A stretch of DNA of 64,000 nucleotides from contig NC_092581.1 in the NCBI RefSeq assembly GCF_037975245.1, positions 20,794,303 through 20,858,302 on the forward strand, given 5' to 3'. This document shows, one piece after another, positions 23,468-35,341 of the stretch. Origin of the DNA: Apostichopus japonicus. Lineage: Eukaryota; Echinodermata; Holothuroidea; Aspidochirotida; Stichopodidae. Made by a program: the position numbers and the translations under genes. Within the stretch, counting starts at the first letter, position 1. The number at the start of each line of letters is the position of its first letter. The notes under the pieces were generated by a model. It saw only the letters and a program-made list of their open reading frames with translations, was not told the origin of the DNA and searched no databases.

Positions 23468-23907
23468 CTAACACAATAACACATTAAATCCATTGTTACA
23501 GTACACATCACTCGGCAGTTTCGGTAGGGCCGATAAAATAATGTGTGGCTTTGAGTTACGTTTTCGGATATATTCTCGATGATGAATGAAACACTTACGT
23601 TTGGTTTTGCATAAAAGGTAATTTCTTGCACACGATTTCTTTCCTGAAAAACTGACATATGTTGATTCAACTAGGATTTTGGAACTCAGAAAATTGTGGA
23701 CAATTGTAAAATCCAAAAAGTCACCCGCCTCGACTTCAGTGGCGACGGAACCGGTGGACTTGAGGGGCTTGTCCTCCATGAAAAAAGTGTGTGGGGGCGG
23801 GTATAGGTATGTTCAGCCCCAATATTTCCCAAATGCTCCAAGAAGTGGGGACCGCTGGGAGAATTTCGAAGTGGGTGCTGAACATATTCTTGATCGGTCC
23901 AATGCAC
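23468..23907 (-). CDS. Unrecognised minus-strand frame, broken copy
   Basis: Two overlapping minus-strand frames together correspond to a single 145-codon frame at 44704-45141. A two-base length difference in a G-run near 23800 separates them. No domain is recognised. Conservation between duplicates is explained by recent duplication, so coding status is doubtful. Confidence 0.12.
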
Positions 23908-24002
23908 AATATACTAATACTTTTAGGGGGAAAGAACTGTCTAGATGCGATTTATTGTTACCAGAGGTGGCATTTTTGCTGATCTAGGATTTCCTTTTTG
24001 CT

Positions 24003-24360
24003 TAAATTTCGACGCGCCACGCCAACTGAAGGTGGTGCTCCGCCTAAATAGTGACGTATAAGCTTCAGTTGTACATCACCATATAAGTTCTTCTATCCGT
24101 CCTCCCTAAATTTACACACGTTCATTAATTGTTTAGATGCAATTTAAAGCCTATATGGGTGTTAATTTTACCGATCTAAGGGTACCTTTCATCGAAAATT
24201 TCGACGCTCCTTGCCAACTGATGATGGCGCTCCGCTTAGATAGTGACGTATAATAAAAGTTGTACATCACCATCTGACCATATGTTCTACTATCAATGCT
24301 CTTCAAATATTTAAACGATAATTAACTATCTAGATACAATTGCAGACATGAGATCCATAT
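24003..24360. repeat. Two-copy direct repeat, about 190 bp
   Basis: Two units with AAATTTCGACGC, GCCAACTGA, TAGTGACGTATAA and AGTTGTACATCACCAT, starting near 24006 and 24198. Repeated in the duplicate block near 45240-45590. Confidence 0.75.
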
Positions 24361-24439
24361 TTCAAGTATGGGTACATGCAGCTTAGAGCACTCATGAAGT
24401 GCCGTTTCCGGCCATCTGGAGGGTTTGTAAAGCCAAAAA

Positions 24440-25110
24440 AATTCCAGACTACCCGAAATTATTCGTGTTATCCATACTGCATACAGTGACCAGACTACCC
24501 GAGATTTTCCGTGTAATCCATACTGCATACAATGAACAGACTACCCGAGATTACCCGTGTTATCCACATTGCATACAGTGACCAGACTACACGAGATTAT
24601 CCGTACTATCCACACTACATACAGTGACCAGACTACCCGAGATTATCCGTGTTATCCACGCTGCATACAGTGACCAGACTACCCGAGATTACCCGTGTTA
24701 TCCACACTGCATACAGTGACCAGACTACCCGAGATTATCCGTGTTATCCACACTGCATACAGTGACCAGACTAAACGAGATTATCCGTACTATCCACACT
24801 ACATACACTGACCAGACTACCGGAGATTACCCGTGGTATCCACACTACATACATTGACCAGACTACCGGAGATTATCCGTGTTATCCACACTGCATACAG
24901 TGACCAGACTAAACGAGATTATCCGTACTATCCACACTTCATACACTGATCAGACTACCGGAGATTACCCGTGTTATCCACAATGCATACAGTGACCAGA
25001 CTACCCGAGATTATCCGTACTATCCACACTTCATACACTGATCAGACTACCGGAGATTATCCGTGTTATCCACACTGCATACAGTGACCAGACTACCCGA
25101 GGTTATCATC
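24440..25110. repeat. 46-bp tandem repeat
   Basis: About 14 units of the form CAGACTACCCGAGATTA, CCGTGTTATCCACAC, TGCATACAGTGAC. Subtypes (CGGAGATTACC, AAACGAGATTATCCGTAC) recur in a mixed order, showing unequal exchange. The counterpart at 45670-47440 is split by an LTR insertion. Confidence 0.93.
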
Positions 25111-25312
25111 CTGTCTGAGTCTACGTGAATACTGAATTGGGATCTACAGCACTATTACTTAGGGTTCTAGTGTAAATGTTTTGCGCCATATGGATATCCT
25201 TTTATGTATTGAGTATATGGAGAAACCGGTATCAATTGCATGTGTACGTTGTAAGAGTCACGTTTGAAGATTTGTTAGACTTCAGATATATTTGTATTTG
25301 TTCGTGTTTTGT

Positions 25313-25315
<3 letters not shown>

Positions 25316-25389
<74 letters not shown>

Positions 25390-25412
25390 AATATAAATAT
25401 ATATATAAATTT
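25316..25412. repeat. (TA)n microsatellite
   Basis: TA array directly before the CUB relic; it has replaced that exon's 5' end. Confidence 0.95.
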
Positions 25413-25424
25413 ATATATATTCCT

Positions 25425-25600
25425 GTTACCTTCCCAAATTATCTATCCTTCTAACCAAATAACCATCGAATAAAGATAATTTTCTCAACTTCTGAAAACT
25501 TGACACTCCTGATGAGTTTTGACTTTATCAAAGTTGATCGTGTATAAACTGTATATGAATATGGTGACGTTAATTAGGTAATCTTAGAAATTGATAGCCA
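25425..25600 (+). pseudogene. CUB exon relic, both ends lost
   Basis: Matches the 5' half of the CUB exon starting at 34924 (shared AACCATCGAATAAAGATAAT, TGAGTTTTGACTTTATCAAA). The acceptor and first codons are missing, the frame has stops and the second half of the CUB is absent. Confidence 0.75.
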
Positions 25601-25731
25601 TAAAAAGTTCATTAATGAGCTCATTTATATAGCGAAATGTGTCTTTCGTTGTCGGATTTAGTAAAAATATGATTTGTAGAGAATCCTTGATCTTTGCTAT
25701 AGCGTTACTGACTGATGTCTTCCTTTTTTAG

Positions 25732-25839
25732 CTTGTGAAAATGGATACTTCCAGTGCAATGATGGATACTGTATTCCAGAGTATGCCGTTTGTGATGGTT
25801 ATGGTGATTGCTACTTCGGGGAAGATGAAAATTATTGTG
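25732..25839 (+). CDS. LDLa module 11 exon
   Basis: A 108-base exon between TCCTTTTTTAG and GTAATT, phase 1-1 (36 codons). Cys-Glu-Asn-Gly-Tyr-Phe-Gln-Cys, Tyr-Cys-Ile-Pro-Glu, Val-Cys-Asp-Gly, Gly-Glu-Asp-Glu-Asn-Tyr-Cys. Intact here; its duplicate at 48522 has a stop. Confidence 0.9.
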
Positions 25840-26158
25840 GTAATTTCTCTATATCTGTGGCTAAATGGTTCATAAATCTAAAGTAATATCTTAGCATCAG
25901 GCCTATGACTTTAAGAAAAGATAACATCAATTGAATTAAAGTAAATTAATAAGAAACACAAAAATACCAACTGTAACAGAATAACGCAATCTATGAAACT
26001 ATTGTTGTAGTATTTTATAAGTATCCAACCTGTTTATAGAAACATTGTTAAGAAGAAAGCTCATATTCCAAATAGTCAAATTATATTTACCTCTTAACTG
26101 ATGGAACTGGGTACACAATTCATCAAAGAAGACTTATTAGTATTGTTCTATTTTTCAG

Positions 26159-26275
26159 AAACGTGTGATTCCTCCAGTCACTTTACTTGCTCTGATGGAC
26201 AATGCATTCCTCATACCTTTCTTTGTGATACATATTATGACTGTTCTGGTGGAGAAGATGAAACAAATTGTAGCT
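26159..26275 (+). CDS. LDLa module 12 exon
   Basis: A 117-base exon from TTTTTCAG to a GTGAGT donor at 26276, phase 1-1. Cys-Asp-Ser-Ser-Ser-His-Phe-Thr-Cys, Gln-Cys-Ile-Pro, Leu-Cys-Asp-Thr, Gly-Glu-Asp-Glu-Thr-Asn-Cys. The donor is the first of several in the 42-bp repeat that follows, so the 3' end of the exon may be variable. Confidence 0.88.
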
Positions 26276-26690
26276 GTGAGTATTACTCGTTCCTCTCTTC
26301 CTGTTATTATTGTAGCTGTGAGTATTTCTCGTTCCTCTGTTCCTGTTATTATTGTAGATGTAAGTATTACTCGTTCCTCTCTTCCTGTTATTATTTTAGC
26401 TCTGAGTATAACTCGTTCCTCTGTTCCTGTTATTATTGTAGCTGTGAGTATTACTCGTTCCACTGTTCCTGTTATTATTGTAGCTCTGAGTATTACTCGT
26501 TCCACTGTTCCTGTTATTATTGTAGCTCTGAGTATAACTCATTCCTCTGTTCCTGTTATTATTGTAGCTGTGGGTATTACTCGTTCCTCTTGCCCTGTTA
26601 TTATTGTAGCTGTGAGTATTACTCGTTCCTCTATTCCTGTTATTATTTTAGCTGTGAGTTAAACTCGTTCCTCTGTTCCTGTTATTGTAT
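26268..26690 (+). repeat. 42-bp minisatellite carrying repeated in-phase splice donors
   Basis: About ten units of TTATTATTGTAGCTGTGAG, TATTACTCGTTCC, TCTGTTCCTG. The length is a multiple of three and the units lack stops in the exon frame, so reading through adds Cys/Tyr-rich 14-residue repeats (Ser-Cys-Glu-Tyr-Tyr-Ser-Phe). Most units keep GTGAGT or GTAAGT at the same phase; some have CTGAG and lose the donor. A TTATTGTAG string just before each donor resembles an acceptor. The long frames on both strands arise from the repeat. Confidence 0.9.
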
Positions 26691-27064
26691 GGTAGAATGA
26701 AGGTTGGTCGTTAACATCTTACAAAACTAGTTTGAAACACTTTCTTACAGCATTTATTGAATGAATTGTTTCCACACTTAAATATTTCATTTTGAAATGC
26801 TTATGTTCTACATGACTAATGTTTTTGATTAAATTATTTTCTTATTTTGATTTTTTTCGATTCAGCAACTGATTTTTTCTTTCTTTCTAGTTTTGGAAAC
26901 ATATTTTGTTGTTTATCTGAACATAATAACATATATACAAAAAAAAATACGTGTACGTTTGCGCGTCTGGTTCCAGCTAAATATTGGTCCTAACAATTTC
27001 AGTTTCACCGAGTTTATTATGCATGAGAATTTTAGTTACAACAATAAATGTTCTTTTCTTATAG
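26691..27064. other. Intron, no feature seen
   Basis: AT-rich intron sequence, duplicated with near identity at about 49481-49854. No exon recognised. Confidence 0.55.
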
Positions 27065-27178
27065 CAACGTGCAAGCAATGGGACTTCCAGTGTTATGATG
27101 GACAATGTATTCCGGACATTTATCATTGTGATGGAGAACAAGACTGTAATTTCGGTGAAGATGAAATCAATTGCACTG
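27065..27178 (+). CDS. LDLa module 13 exon
   Basis: A 114-base exon between TTCTTATAG and GTTAGT, phase 1-1. Cys-Lys-Gln-Trp-Asp-Phe-Gln-Cys, Gln-Cys-Ile-Pro-Asp, His-Cys-Asp-Gly, Gly-Glu-Asp-Glu-Ile-Asn-Cys. Counterpart of LDLa5; last module before protease B. Confidence 0.92.
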
Positions 27179-27225
27179 GTTAGTGTCACTTTCATTGTGC
27201 TTATTTAAGTCATAACTAATGTAAA

Positions 27226-27229
<4 letters not shown>

Positions 27230-27316
<87 letters not shown>
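27230..27316. repeat. (TA)n microsatellite
   Basis: Pure TA array about 100 bases before protease B. The matching place near 50018 has only a short TA tract, so the array expanded or shrank after duplication. Confidence 0.95.
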
Positions 27317-27324
<8 letters not shown>

Positions 27325-27413
27325 CATGTTTTATTTTTTGATAACCATATTATTATTTGTTCTTACGTTTAACCCGTATCACTACTCAATTCTCTAATGC
27401 TCATGTCCATCAG

Positions 27414-27585
27414 GTGTGGATCTTTGCGGTACCAACCCTCTCTTTCCAACAACTCGTATTGTTGGTGGAACGGTGGCATCATTGGGCAGTTGGCCATGGC
27501 AAGCCTTGCTTGAATACAGATCCGTTCTATGTGGTGCTGTGCTCATCTCTAATGAGTGGGTCGCGACTGCGGCACACTGTGTTGG
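27414..27585 (+). CDS. Protease B exon 1: propeptide Cys, RIVGG and catalytic His
   Basis: A 172-base exon between CATCAG and GTAGGT, phase 1 to 2. Val-Asp-Leu-Cys-Gly linker, activation site Thr-Thr-Arg|Ile-Val-Gly-Gly, Trp-Pro-Trp-Gln, and His57 in Thr-Ala-Ala-His-Cys. Same structure as protease A exon 1, with more base changes than exons 2-4. Confidence 0.95.
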
Positions 27586-27785
27586 GTAGGTTTTGGGTAA
27601 CAATGATTACATTTGTCAAATTTAGACATGCAATTTAATAAGTAAATATTCATTTTGCTTAGTACTCATTAAACAAGAAATTACAGTTTCTTAGGAGAGA
27701 TAAAATGAACAGCATAGGAGTATGACATATTTATTGTTCGTTTGTACAGAGAATCTTGACAGCCTTTTTTAATTATATTAAACAG

Positions 27786-28069
27786 AGATCCTGGATTTAG
27801 GTCAAACCTTGAAGCGGTAGTATTAGGTGAGGTTCACCTCACTAGCGAAGCCAGGACTCGAGTCAGACGACCAGTAGAACGCATCATGGTGCATCCTGGG
27901 TACAATCCAATAATCATTGACAACGATGTTGCACTCCTAAAGCTTGCTGAACCAGTCAAGTTTGATTACTATGTAAGACCAGTTTGTCTCCCGGACGGGA
28001 ATGATTTTGATGAAGTGGAACGCTATACTAATTGCTACGCAACCGGATGGGGTCGAACAAGTCAGTTTG
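27786..28069 (+). CDS. Protease B exon 2: catalytic Asp
   Basis: A 284-base exon between TTAAACAG and GTTAGT, phase 2 to 1. Asp102 in Asp-Asn-Asp-Val-Ala-Leu-Leu; Cys122 and Cys136 present. Nearly identical to the 10359 exon. Confidence 0.95.
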
Positions 28070-28317
28070 GTTAGTTCTCAGTAATCATTATATAGCTAAC
28101 TCACTGCTATTAGGTGTTACACGGCACATTAAGTCAATTGGATTTTGATGTAGTTTCCAATGGCTAGTGTCAGCCAAGACCTAAAATGACTAAAAAGAAC
28201 CTTAGTGACTACTTTTTAATATTAAGTATAGAGTGCGTCGTTATATTTAGTATAGGAATTGGTCGTGTTCATTGTCATTTATAGGTTTTCATTTTCTAAG
28301 TTTTATACCAGCAAGCG

Positions 28318-28600
28318 TAAGTGTGATGTGGTCAAATGGTTGAGACAATCAATATACTTGCGGTTTAAGAATTGCAAGTTCGAGTCCTGGTCAGATCATA
28401 CGCTGTTTCCTAAGGTAATGCACTCAGACGCATTTGCATCTCTCCAAATGGAGGCTTCTTCTACATATGATGGTGCGTGCAATGTATTGGGATGCACCCT
28501 ATGCAAACCGTGGATTTGGCGCACTGTACTATATGGGAATGACATGGATTGAACTCAGTTTGGTGTGTATGTGTGACAAGTTTCTAATGAATGTTATGTT
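28318..28600 (+). mobile_element. Old SINE (family 2) in protease B intron 2
   Basis: Orthologous to the insertion at 10876-11165: same site, same orientation, same decayed A and B boxes. It was therefore present before the protease block was duplicated. Confidence 0.8.
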
Positions 28601-28696
28601 GTGTAAGCTGTTATGTCTAGATAGGAGCCTATAGGTTCAACTTGAATGTAAGTCCTTCTGGTTTTTGCTTTTAAATGAATATTTCTATTTGAGCAG

Positions 28697-28845
28697 GTAG
28701 TGTATCCATGGACCTTCGCCAAGCTAATTTACCACTAGTGAACAGGTCAATCTGCTATGAACAGCTGATAAACAATGGTTATAACACTATAACGGAGAAC
28801 ATGATTTGTGCTGGGTACGATGAAGGAATGGTATCCACTTGCCAG
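28697..28845 (+). CDS. Protease B exon 3: S1 pocket, Ser189
   Basis: A 149-base exon between TTGAGCAG and GTAAAT, phase 1 to 0. Ends Val-Ser-Thr-Cys-Gln as in protease A, so position 189 is Ser. Cys168 and Cys182 are present. Confidence 0.93.
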
Positions 28846-29815
<970 letters not shown>

Positions 29816-30141
29816 TAAGTGAGTCCGGATTTGCTGTCAACGTCATGTCGTGAATTACAAAAATTGTACCGTTCTGTTGTTAGAAATTTAATTTCTTCCT
29901 GTATTGTGAACTCAGGATAGACAAAAGCCAATAAGCTAACAATGTTAAAACCTGCAAACATTATGTCTGTAACATAGGTTAAATGAGATCGAAATGCTTT
30001 GTGTTTTCTGTTATACTTCCAAAAAGGTAGTGGATAACACAATAACTGGGTGGTTAAATTGACCAGCTAGTAAATGTAGCAGTAAATTCTTTTACCGGCA
30101 CAATGTTATTTTAATGTAAGAGATATGCGTAAAAATAATAA

Positions 30142-30145
<4 letters not shown>

Positions 30146-30177
<32 letters not shown>

Positions 30178-30206
30178 GTATATATATATGTATGTATATA
30201 TGTATG

Positions 30207-30258
<52 letters not shown>

Positions 30259-30300
30259 TATATATATATATATTTATATATATATATATATATATATACA
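30146..30300. repeat. (TA)n microsatellite
   Basis: Interrupted TA array immediately 5' of a partial tRNA-SINE. Confidence 0.95.
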
Positions 30301-30311
30301 TACATATATAC

Positions 30312-30388
30312 AGGGCCCGTGGTTCGAATCCCGGTGGAGGCTGAAAGTTTTTTCACTGCTCTTGATTTTCCAACTCATTACGATTTTC

Positions 30389-30390
<2 letters not shown>
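30312..30390 (+). mobile_element. 5'-truncated tRNA-SINE (family 1)
   Basis: GGCCCGTGGTTCGAATCCCGG (B box at 30321-30331) leads to the family body TTTTTCACTGCTCTTGATTTT, CCAACTCATTACGATTTTC and a (TA)n tail. Only the 3' half of the tRNA-like head remains. It lies in an intron region that lacks it in copies A and C. Confidence 0.8.

Positions 30391-30450
<60 letters not shown>
30391..30450. repeat. (TA)n microsatellite, SINE tail
   Basis: TA array forming the tail of the truncated SINE, about 80 bases before the Frizzled exon. Confidence 0.95.
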
Positions 30451-30455
<5 letters not shown>

Positions 30456-30531
30456 CATGTTTAGAAAACCATAATCTCTAATGTTGCCCATCCAGTAAAT
30501 TATGCTTGATATCATTACTTCTTTTCAACAG

Positions 30532-30879
30532 ATCCACTTGTGTCTTGTGAATCAATCAACACCGGTTGTGCGCAAAATGTGCCTTATTCTGAAACATTCG
30601 CAACATCTCAAGCTGTTGTAGAATCCTTTATAGACATTGTATTTGATGACTACTATGATTATGGCTATTATAGCCATGATGTTTCATCTCATTCTTCTGG
30701 GACATATTGCGACGAGGATGAGGTCAATTCGATTATGTGTGGATATTTCTTCAAAGGCTGTCATGAAGGTATTGTGCCATGCAGAGAGTACTGCGAAAAT
30801 GTTGTCACCGATTGCTATACCGATTACCTCTGCACTTTTCTACCGTACGGACGTCCTGGTGAGAAATGGTGCATAGAAT
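30532..30879 (+). CDS. Frizzled-type cysteine-rich domain exon, copy B
   Basis: A 348-base exon between TTTTCAACAG and GTAAGT, phase 1-1. Same Cys pattern as copy A including Pro-Cys-Arg-Glu-Tyr-Cys-Glu. Differences cluster around residues 50-56 and 96-107. Confidence 0.92.
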
Positions 30880-31381
30880 GTAAGTTTTGAAAGCAGAAAT
30901 GGTTTATCTGAATTAAGCATTAACTCGAATTAATCTAGTGTAAATCTATATAGCGTACATATTTGTGACATAACTTACGTCAAGCGATCTTTTTGAATTA
31001 ATGTTCTACTGTTTTCAACTAGTTACCTGCAATAGCGTACAACGCTATTAAAAGCAAGCCTTGCTTATGACGTTATAACTGTCAATGTATGCAATATAAT
31101 CCCTATCGTTATTGAATATTGTGCATTTGCGGAATATTTGTCTTTTTGAAAACATTTAAAACACTCTGCTGCTTTGTTGAATCACCGTTATTAATCAACA
31201 TTGTATAAGGTCGGAAAGATGGAGCATGTATTTGTCATGAACGTTTACGTCGTGGCACAGACAAACTTCAAGTATGTCCATAATAATAGGTGTTATCAAC
31301 ACAACACAAATATAATTAAACTTATTGTTTTTTTTTACTACTTGATAACAAACTTTAATGTACTTATTGTACATTCCTTAG
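30880..31381. other. Intron, no feature seen
   Basis: Matches 13250-13753 and 53304-53795. No exon recognised. Confidence 0.55.
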
Positions 31382-31744
31382 CGGATGACTTCTGTGGGGC
31401 TGATAATATCACTCTGCTTGAGGGAACACTTCACAATCTCACCAATCCATTCTATCCCTATTTCAACATCGGAAATCGAGATTGCATTTGGTTTATCTCG
31501 GGACCGCCTGGTTTCAATATTGTTATTAAGTTTTATGAGTTGGCCATCAATCCATATTACCACACACTATCCGTCGGCTATGGAAACGATCCAGATTTGA
31601 GAACATCAACGATTGCCAAACTATACGATGAACCCCGATTGGTCATTATAGAGAGTGAAAATGGCTGGATCAGATTTGAAACGAGCAACGAGGATTATTA
31701 CATTGGTTTCTCGGCTGTTCTATTGACGGCTGATGTATCAAACG
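31382..31744 (+). CDS. CUB domain exon, copy B
   Basis: A 363-base exon between CCTTAG and GTAATG, phase 1-1. Encodes exactly the same protein as copy A; the only base change seen is a silent ATC/ATT. Confidence 0.93.
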
Positions 31745-32087
31745 GTAATGGGCATTTTAAATTACAACTCATGTAAAAGTACACACGAATTGACTTTAGT
31801 TAGTTATATATTTATGTCGTATCGAATTCCAAGGACAGTGTAAAGATTTTTGTTTACCGAACTGGACTTTTTTTTCTATTTCGTTAACCACTGCAGGTAG
31901 CCTTGAGCTTTGCATTAGGCCAGAAACACAACTGGTAGAATCAATACTTACAAGTTATTTCATATGTCAATCAATTGTTTTATTTATCTGCAGGTAAGAT
32001 TTAGTGAAGGTAACCAGTTTTAAATGATCATGAAAATATTTCATTCTCAATCTTACGGTCATGTTATCATGATATGTTCCTCGACAG

Positions 32088-32204
32088 TTTCGTTCCCGTG
32101 CCATAACAACAGCTTAATCTGTGAAGGCATCTGCTTACCTGAATCCTGGATTTGCGATAACGTTCCTGACTGTCTTCTTGGCCAAGATGAATACAATTGT
32201 GGTG
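32088..32204 (+). CDS. LDLa module 14 exon
   Basis: A 117-base exon between TCGACAG and GTGAAT, phase 1-1. Counterpart of LDLa6 with the last residue before the split codon changed from Asp to Gly. Confidence 0.88.
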
Positions 32205-32484
32205 GTGAATAACCCTTTCTGTATAATTAATTCCTTTCTTCATTATCTGACACTACTTTGCATGTGATAACTGCCATTTGAGCAGGTTACACTATTTCAT
32301 GGAGAGTAGTGTGACAGTTTTAGAGTATATGTGTCGATTACTTAATTGTCTTCGTTGAAAGTCGAGAGTATATAACTTTAATGTAAGCAAAGGCCACGTG
32401 TATAAAGAACATTAATAAATTAATATAAAGAATAAAATGACTAAGAAATGTTGTATTTAAATTATATGAATATGTATGTACATG

Positions 32485-32486
<2 letters not shown>

Positions 32487-32533
<47 letters not shown>

Positions 32534-32561
32534 ATATACTGATATATATATATATATATAT
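32487..32561. repeat. (TA)n microsatellite abutting a 3' splice site
   Basis: Same position as the array at 14857-14964, ending about 14 bases before the next acceptor, but of different length. Confidence 0.93.
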
Positions 32562-32575
32562 TATACCCTTTTTAG

Positions 32576-32698
32576 GTACGTGTTCCTCGTCACAGTTTGA
32601 GTGTTATGATGGTTCATGTATACCCGAATCCTGGCTATGTGATCATTTTCAAGATTGCAGCGAAAATGAAGACGAGGATGGAGAGAACTGCCAAATAT
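32576..32698 (+). CDS. LDLa module 15 exon
   Basis: A 123-base exon between CTTTTTAG and GTAAGC, phase 1-1. Same protein sequence as LDLa7. Confidence 0.92.
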
Positions 32699-32989
32699 GT
32701 AAGCTCTTTTCGTTTTGCATCGATTTTTATCCAGTCTGTACTGTAAACAGTAAAAACTGGTTAATTTCATTTGGCAATGTCTCTGTCGAGAAATGGAGCA
32801 TTCACGCATAAGTGACTACTTGCTTCCTACGCATTCTTGTGATCCAGATAGCATAATATAAAGTTGGCCTCTCACGCATGCACAAAAAGCACAACATAAA
32901 CGAGAGATTTTAACTAAAGAAAAACAATCTAAAACTACATGTTGTACTTTCGAGGGAAATAAAACAATATTAAGATAACAAAAAAACAA

Positions 32990-33450
32990 CTATGTATGAG
33001 ATAATTCCTAAAGAAAGTAATCTGTCACATATTGTTACGGAAGCAATTCTGATGTTAAACGGTAACATGACTTATATGGCTGTACAGAAGCATTGAAAAA
33101 ACAAAGATATTCTGTAATGCCTGTTGAACATGAATAGAACTATAGGTATTATCGGGCCTTATACGTTGAATGGTTTGAATTATATAACCGAGACATGTTA
33201 AGATAGGTTACCGTATCTAAAACTGTTAGCTAAATCATATAATACTTACACAAACGATCAAAACATACTAAGGGAAAACAAACAGGAATGCTAACTTCTA
33301 AATTATTGGAATTAATATTGATTGAGATTACACCAAAAAAAAAAAAACCAGACTTAATAAACATCTCTTTAGATATGATTGTGTCTTGACGTCTTTGTTG
33401 TGATGGGTAAGGAGACTGTAACTATAGAGAAGACGAGGAATTGTGCAATG
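32990..33450 (+). pseudogene. Non-coding module ending in a half LDLa exon (copy 3 of 4)
   Basis: Repeat of the 15390 block. The relic at about 33396-33450 has lost one base after GTCTTTG and gained a TAA inside Asp-Gly, and keeps the Cys-Asn and GTATG end. Confidence 0.75.
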
Positions 33451-33539
33451 GTATGTTATATGGTAATAGCTTATTGAAGATGGTGCAATATTGAATGGTT
33501 TACGAAGACTTAATGCAGAAAAGAACTTAAAGGTCATCA

Positions 33540-34040
33540 GCTTTGGCACAAAATAAGCTAAAAAGTCAAATAATGTCAACTTAGCAACAACTACGACAAA
33601 CATTTTAATACCACCAACAAACTTATACAAATATTCTAGAAAGTCAAATAATGGTAACAATAATGGCTACAATTTAAAGAAACATTTTAATACCACCCGC
33701 AAATTATTATTACCCACTTAAATACAAATACGCTAATTGTTAAATAATGATCACCAAAGCTACAATTGAAACAAACATTTTAATACCACCTACAAATTAT
33801 TATTACTCACTTAAATACAAATATGCTAAAAGTGTATTCTGGTGACAGACAATGTGAAAGTTATATTGAGAAAAAAAAGGTCACCAAGCTACAATTGAAA
33901 CAAACATTTTAATACCACCCACAAAGTATTATTCCTCACTTCAATGCAAATATGCTAAAAAGTCAAATAATGGTCACGTGGTCCATCTTCAAGAAGCATT
34001 TTACTACCACCTTCAAGATATTTTTCCTCACTGAAACATG
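33540..34040. repeat. 85-100 bp repeat, about five units
   Basis: Same family as 15951-16410. The last unit runs into the same ATGGTCACGTGGTCCATC segment that precedes LDLa8 and LDLa9. Confidence 0.85.
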
Positions 34041-34120
34041 TTTTATCTCGTACAACACATTCATTGTCATTTGTAATTCATAGTTAATATCTATAATTTT
34101 TGTTTTGTGTTATAATTTAG

Positions 34121-34237
34121 CTACCACCTGTTATCCAGGGAGCTTTAATTGCTACGATGGAAACTGCATTCCAGACTTTTTAGTTTGTGATGGTTACCAA
34201 GACTGTAACTATGGAGAAGATGAGGAATGGTGCAATG
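34121..34237 (+). CDS. LDLa module 16 exon
   Basis: A 117-base exon between ATAATTTAG and GTATGT, phase 1-1. Counterpart of LDLa8/9 (Gln-Asp-Cys in place of Glu-Asp-Cys). Only one copy is here, so the exon doubling at 16.5-17.1 kb is specific to the first unit. Confidence 0.92.
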
Positions 34238-34428
34238 GTATGTTATATGATAATAGCTTATTGACGATGGTGCAATTTAAAATGATATTTTTAGTTTTAG
34301 TTATGTTTATAAAGACTTAATGCAGAAAAAACTTAAAAGTGTATTCTGGTGACAGACAATGTGAAAGTTATATTGAGAAAAAAAAGGTCACCAAGCTACA
34401 ATTGTTGGCCGTATCATAGCATCCACAG

Positions 34429-34433
<5 letters not shown>

Positions 34434-34495
<62 letters not shown>
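34434..34495. repeat. (TA)n microsatellite
   Basis: Pure TA array. It follows a short stretch GTTGGCCGTATCATAGCATCC that also occurs near 22020 and 43270. Confidence 0.95.
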
Positions 34496-34498
<3 letters not shown>

Positions 34499-34923
34499 GA
34501 TTTACATATATGTATGTATATAATGTAAGGTCGTGAGCAACATTCTGAATCTTTTCAGTATCGATATAACACGGTCTTAACAGTAAATCATCCATAGATC
34601 TTTGGAGAATGATTAAATTTGTCTTCTTTATTACAATCCATTTCCTTTCAGAAATGTATATATATATATATTAATCAATGTCGAAATCATTTTTTATGTC
34701 TATTTGAAACAACAATTAGAATAAAATGTGTTTAAATGGTTTTATTACATCACTATACAATATCAACTGTTTGATGATTTCTCACATTGACTTTTCCCTC
34801 ATTATTATATTGATACAATTGTGGCATGTTCTTTTCGAGATAGTTATAATGATCGGTTGACACATTGAATTTCAAATTATTTACTACCATTTCGTCGTTA
34901 TTTAACTTTTATTTCTTTTACAG

Positions 34924-35150
34924 GTGCCAAGGATGAAATCTTTGTCACGAAGTCTTTCAATCTTATCTCCCCCAATTATCCATCCTTCTATCCAAATAAC
35001 CATCGAATAAAGATAATTTTCTCAACTTCTGAAAACTTAACACTCATGATGAGTTTTGACTTTATCAAAGTTGAGCGTGAATATGAATTTGTCTATTTTG
35101 GAGATGGTGATGAACCTTTGCGAGAAAAATTGCGACATTTATTTTGTTTT
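34924..35150 (+). pseudogene. CUB exon, 3' truncated
   Basis: A good acceptor (TTTTACAG) opens a phase-1 frame with Ser-Pro-Asn-Tyr-Pro, Asn-Asn-His-Arg and Phe-Asp-Phe-Ile, like other type-2 CUBs, up to Phe-Gly-Asp-Gly-Asp near residue 61. The part with Trp-Ser-Gly-Gly and the donor is replaced by unrelated sequence (similar to about 19860-19920). No usable phase-1 donor was seen, so the exon is probably skipped. Related relics are at 25425 and 48185. Confidence 0.7.
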
Positions 35151-35341
35151 GTTTTTTTGCTATATTATTATGCCAAGGGATCAAGGTATAAAAAGATCGG
35201 TACACCAAAACTAAAGTGACTATTTAGTTGCTTCAGTTATGTTCAAATATTATTTAGGGAACATTATTATTCTTCAGTTCACTTTATTTGCATAAGTTTG
35301 ATTTGACTCAGTGCACAATGATCTTCATTTCTTCTTTGCAG

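Larger units (their letters stand above)
20391..25412. repeat. Large duplicated non-coding block, copy 1
   Basis: From the LDLa relic to the (TA)n array this sequence matches about 41713-47700 in the same order (for example CTCATGAGGAGGGTGGTTGG, GCAGGGACTGTGGTACAT, CATGCTAGGCTAGGAATG, TCACCCGCCTCGACTTCAGT). Differences are small indels and substitutions, plus one LTR insertion in the other copy. No LDLa, CUB, CCP or protease exon was found in it. Confidence 0.9.

Noticed and set aside
24440-25110. CRISPR-like array
   Set aside because: Units are adjacent copies of one 46-bp sequence with no unique spacers, in an animal genome.
26101-26700. A 199-codon gene with Cys/Tyr repeats
   Set aside because: Its upstream part is intron plus the LDLa12 exon and the rest is the 42-bp array. 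It is better described as an exon with optional donors than as a separate gene. The overlapping frames on both strands come from the repeat.
34924-35150. A functional CUB exon
   Set aside because: The second half of the domain and the donor are missing, although the acceptor and frame are good.
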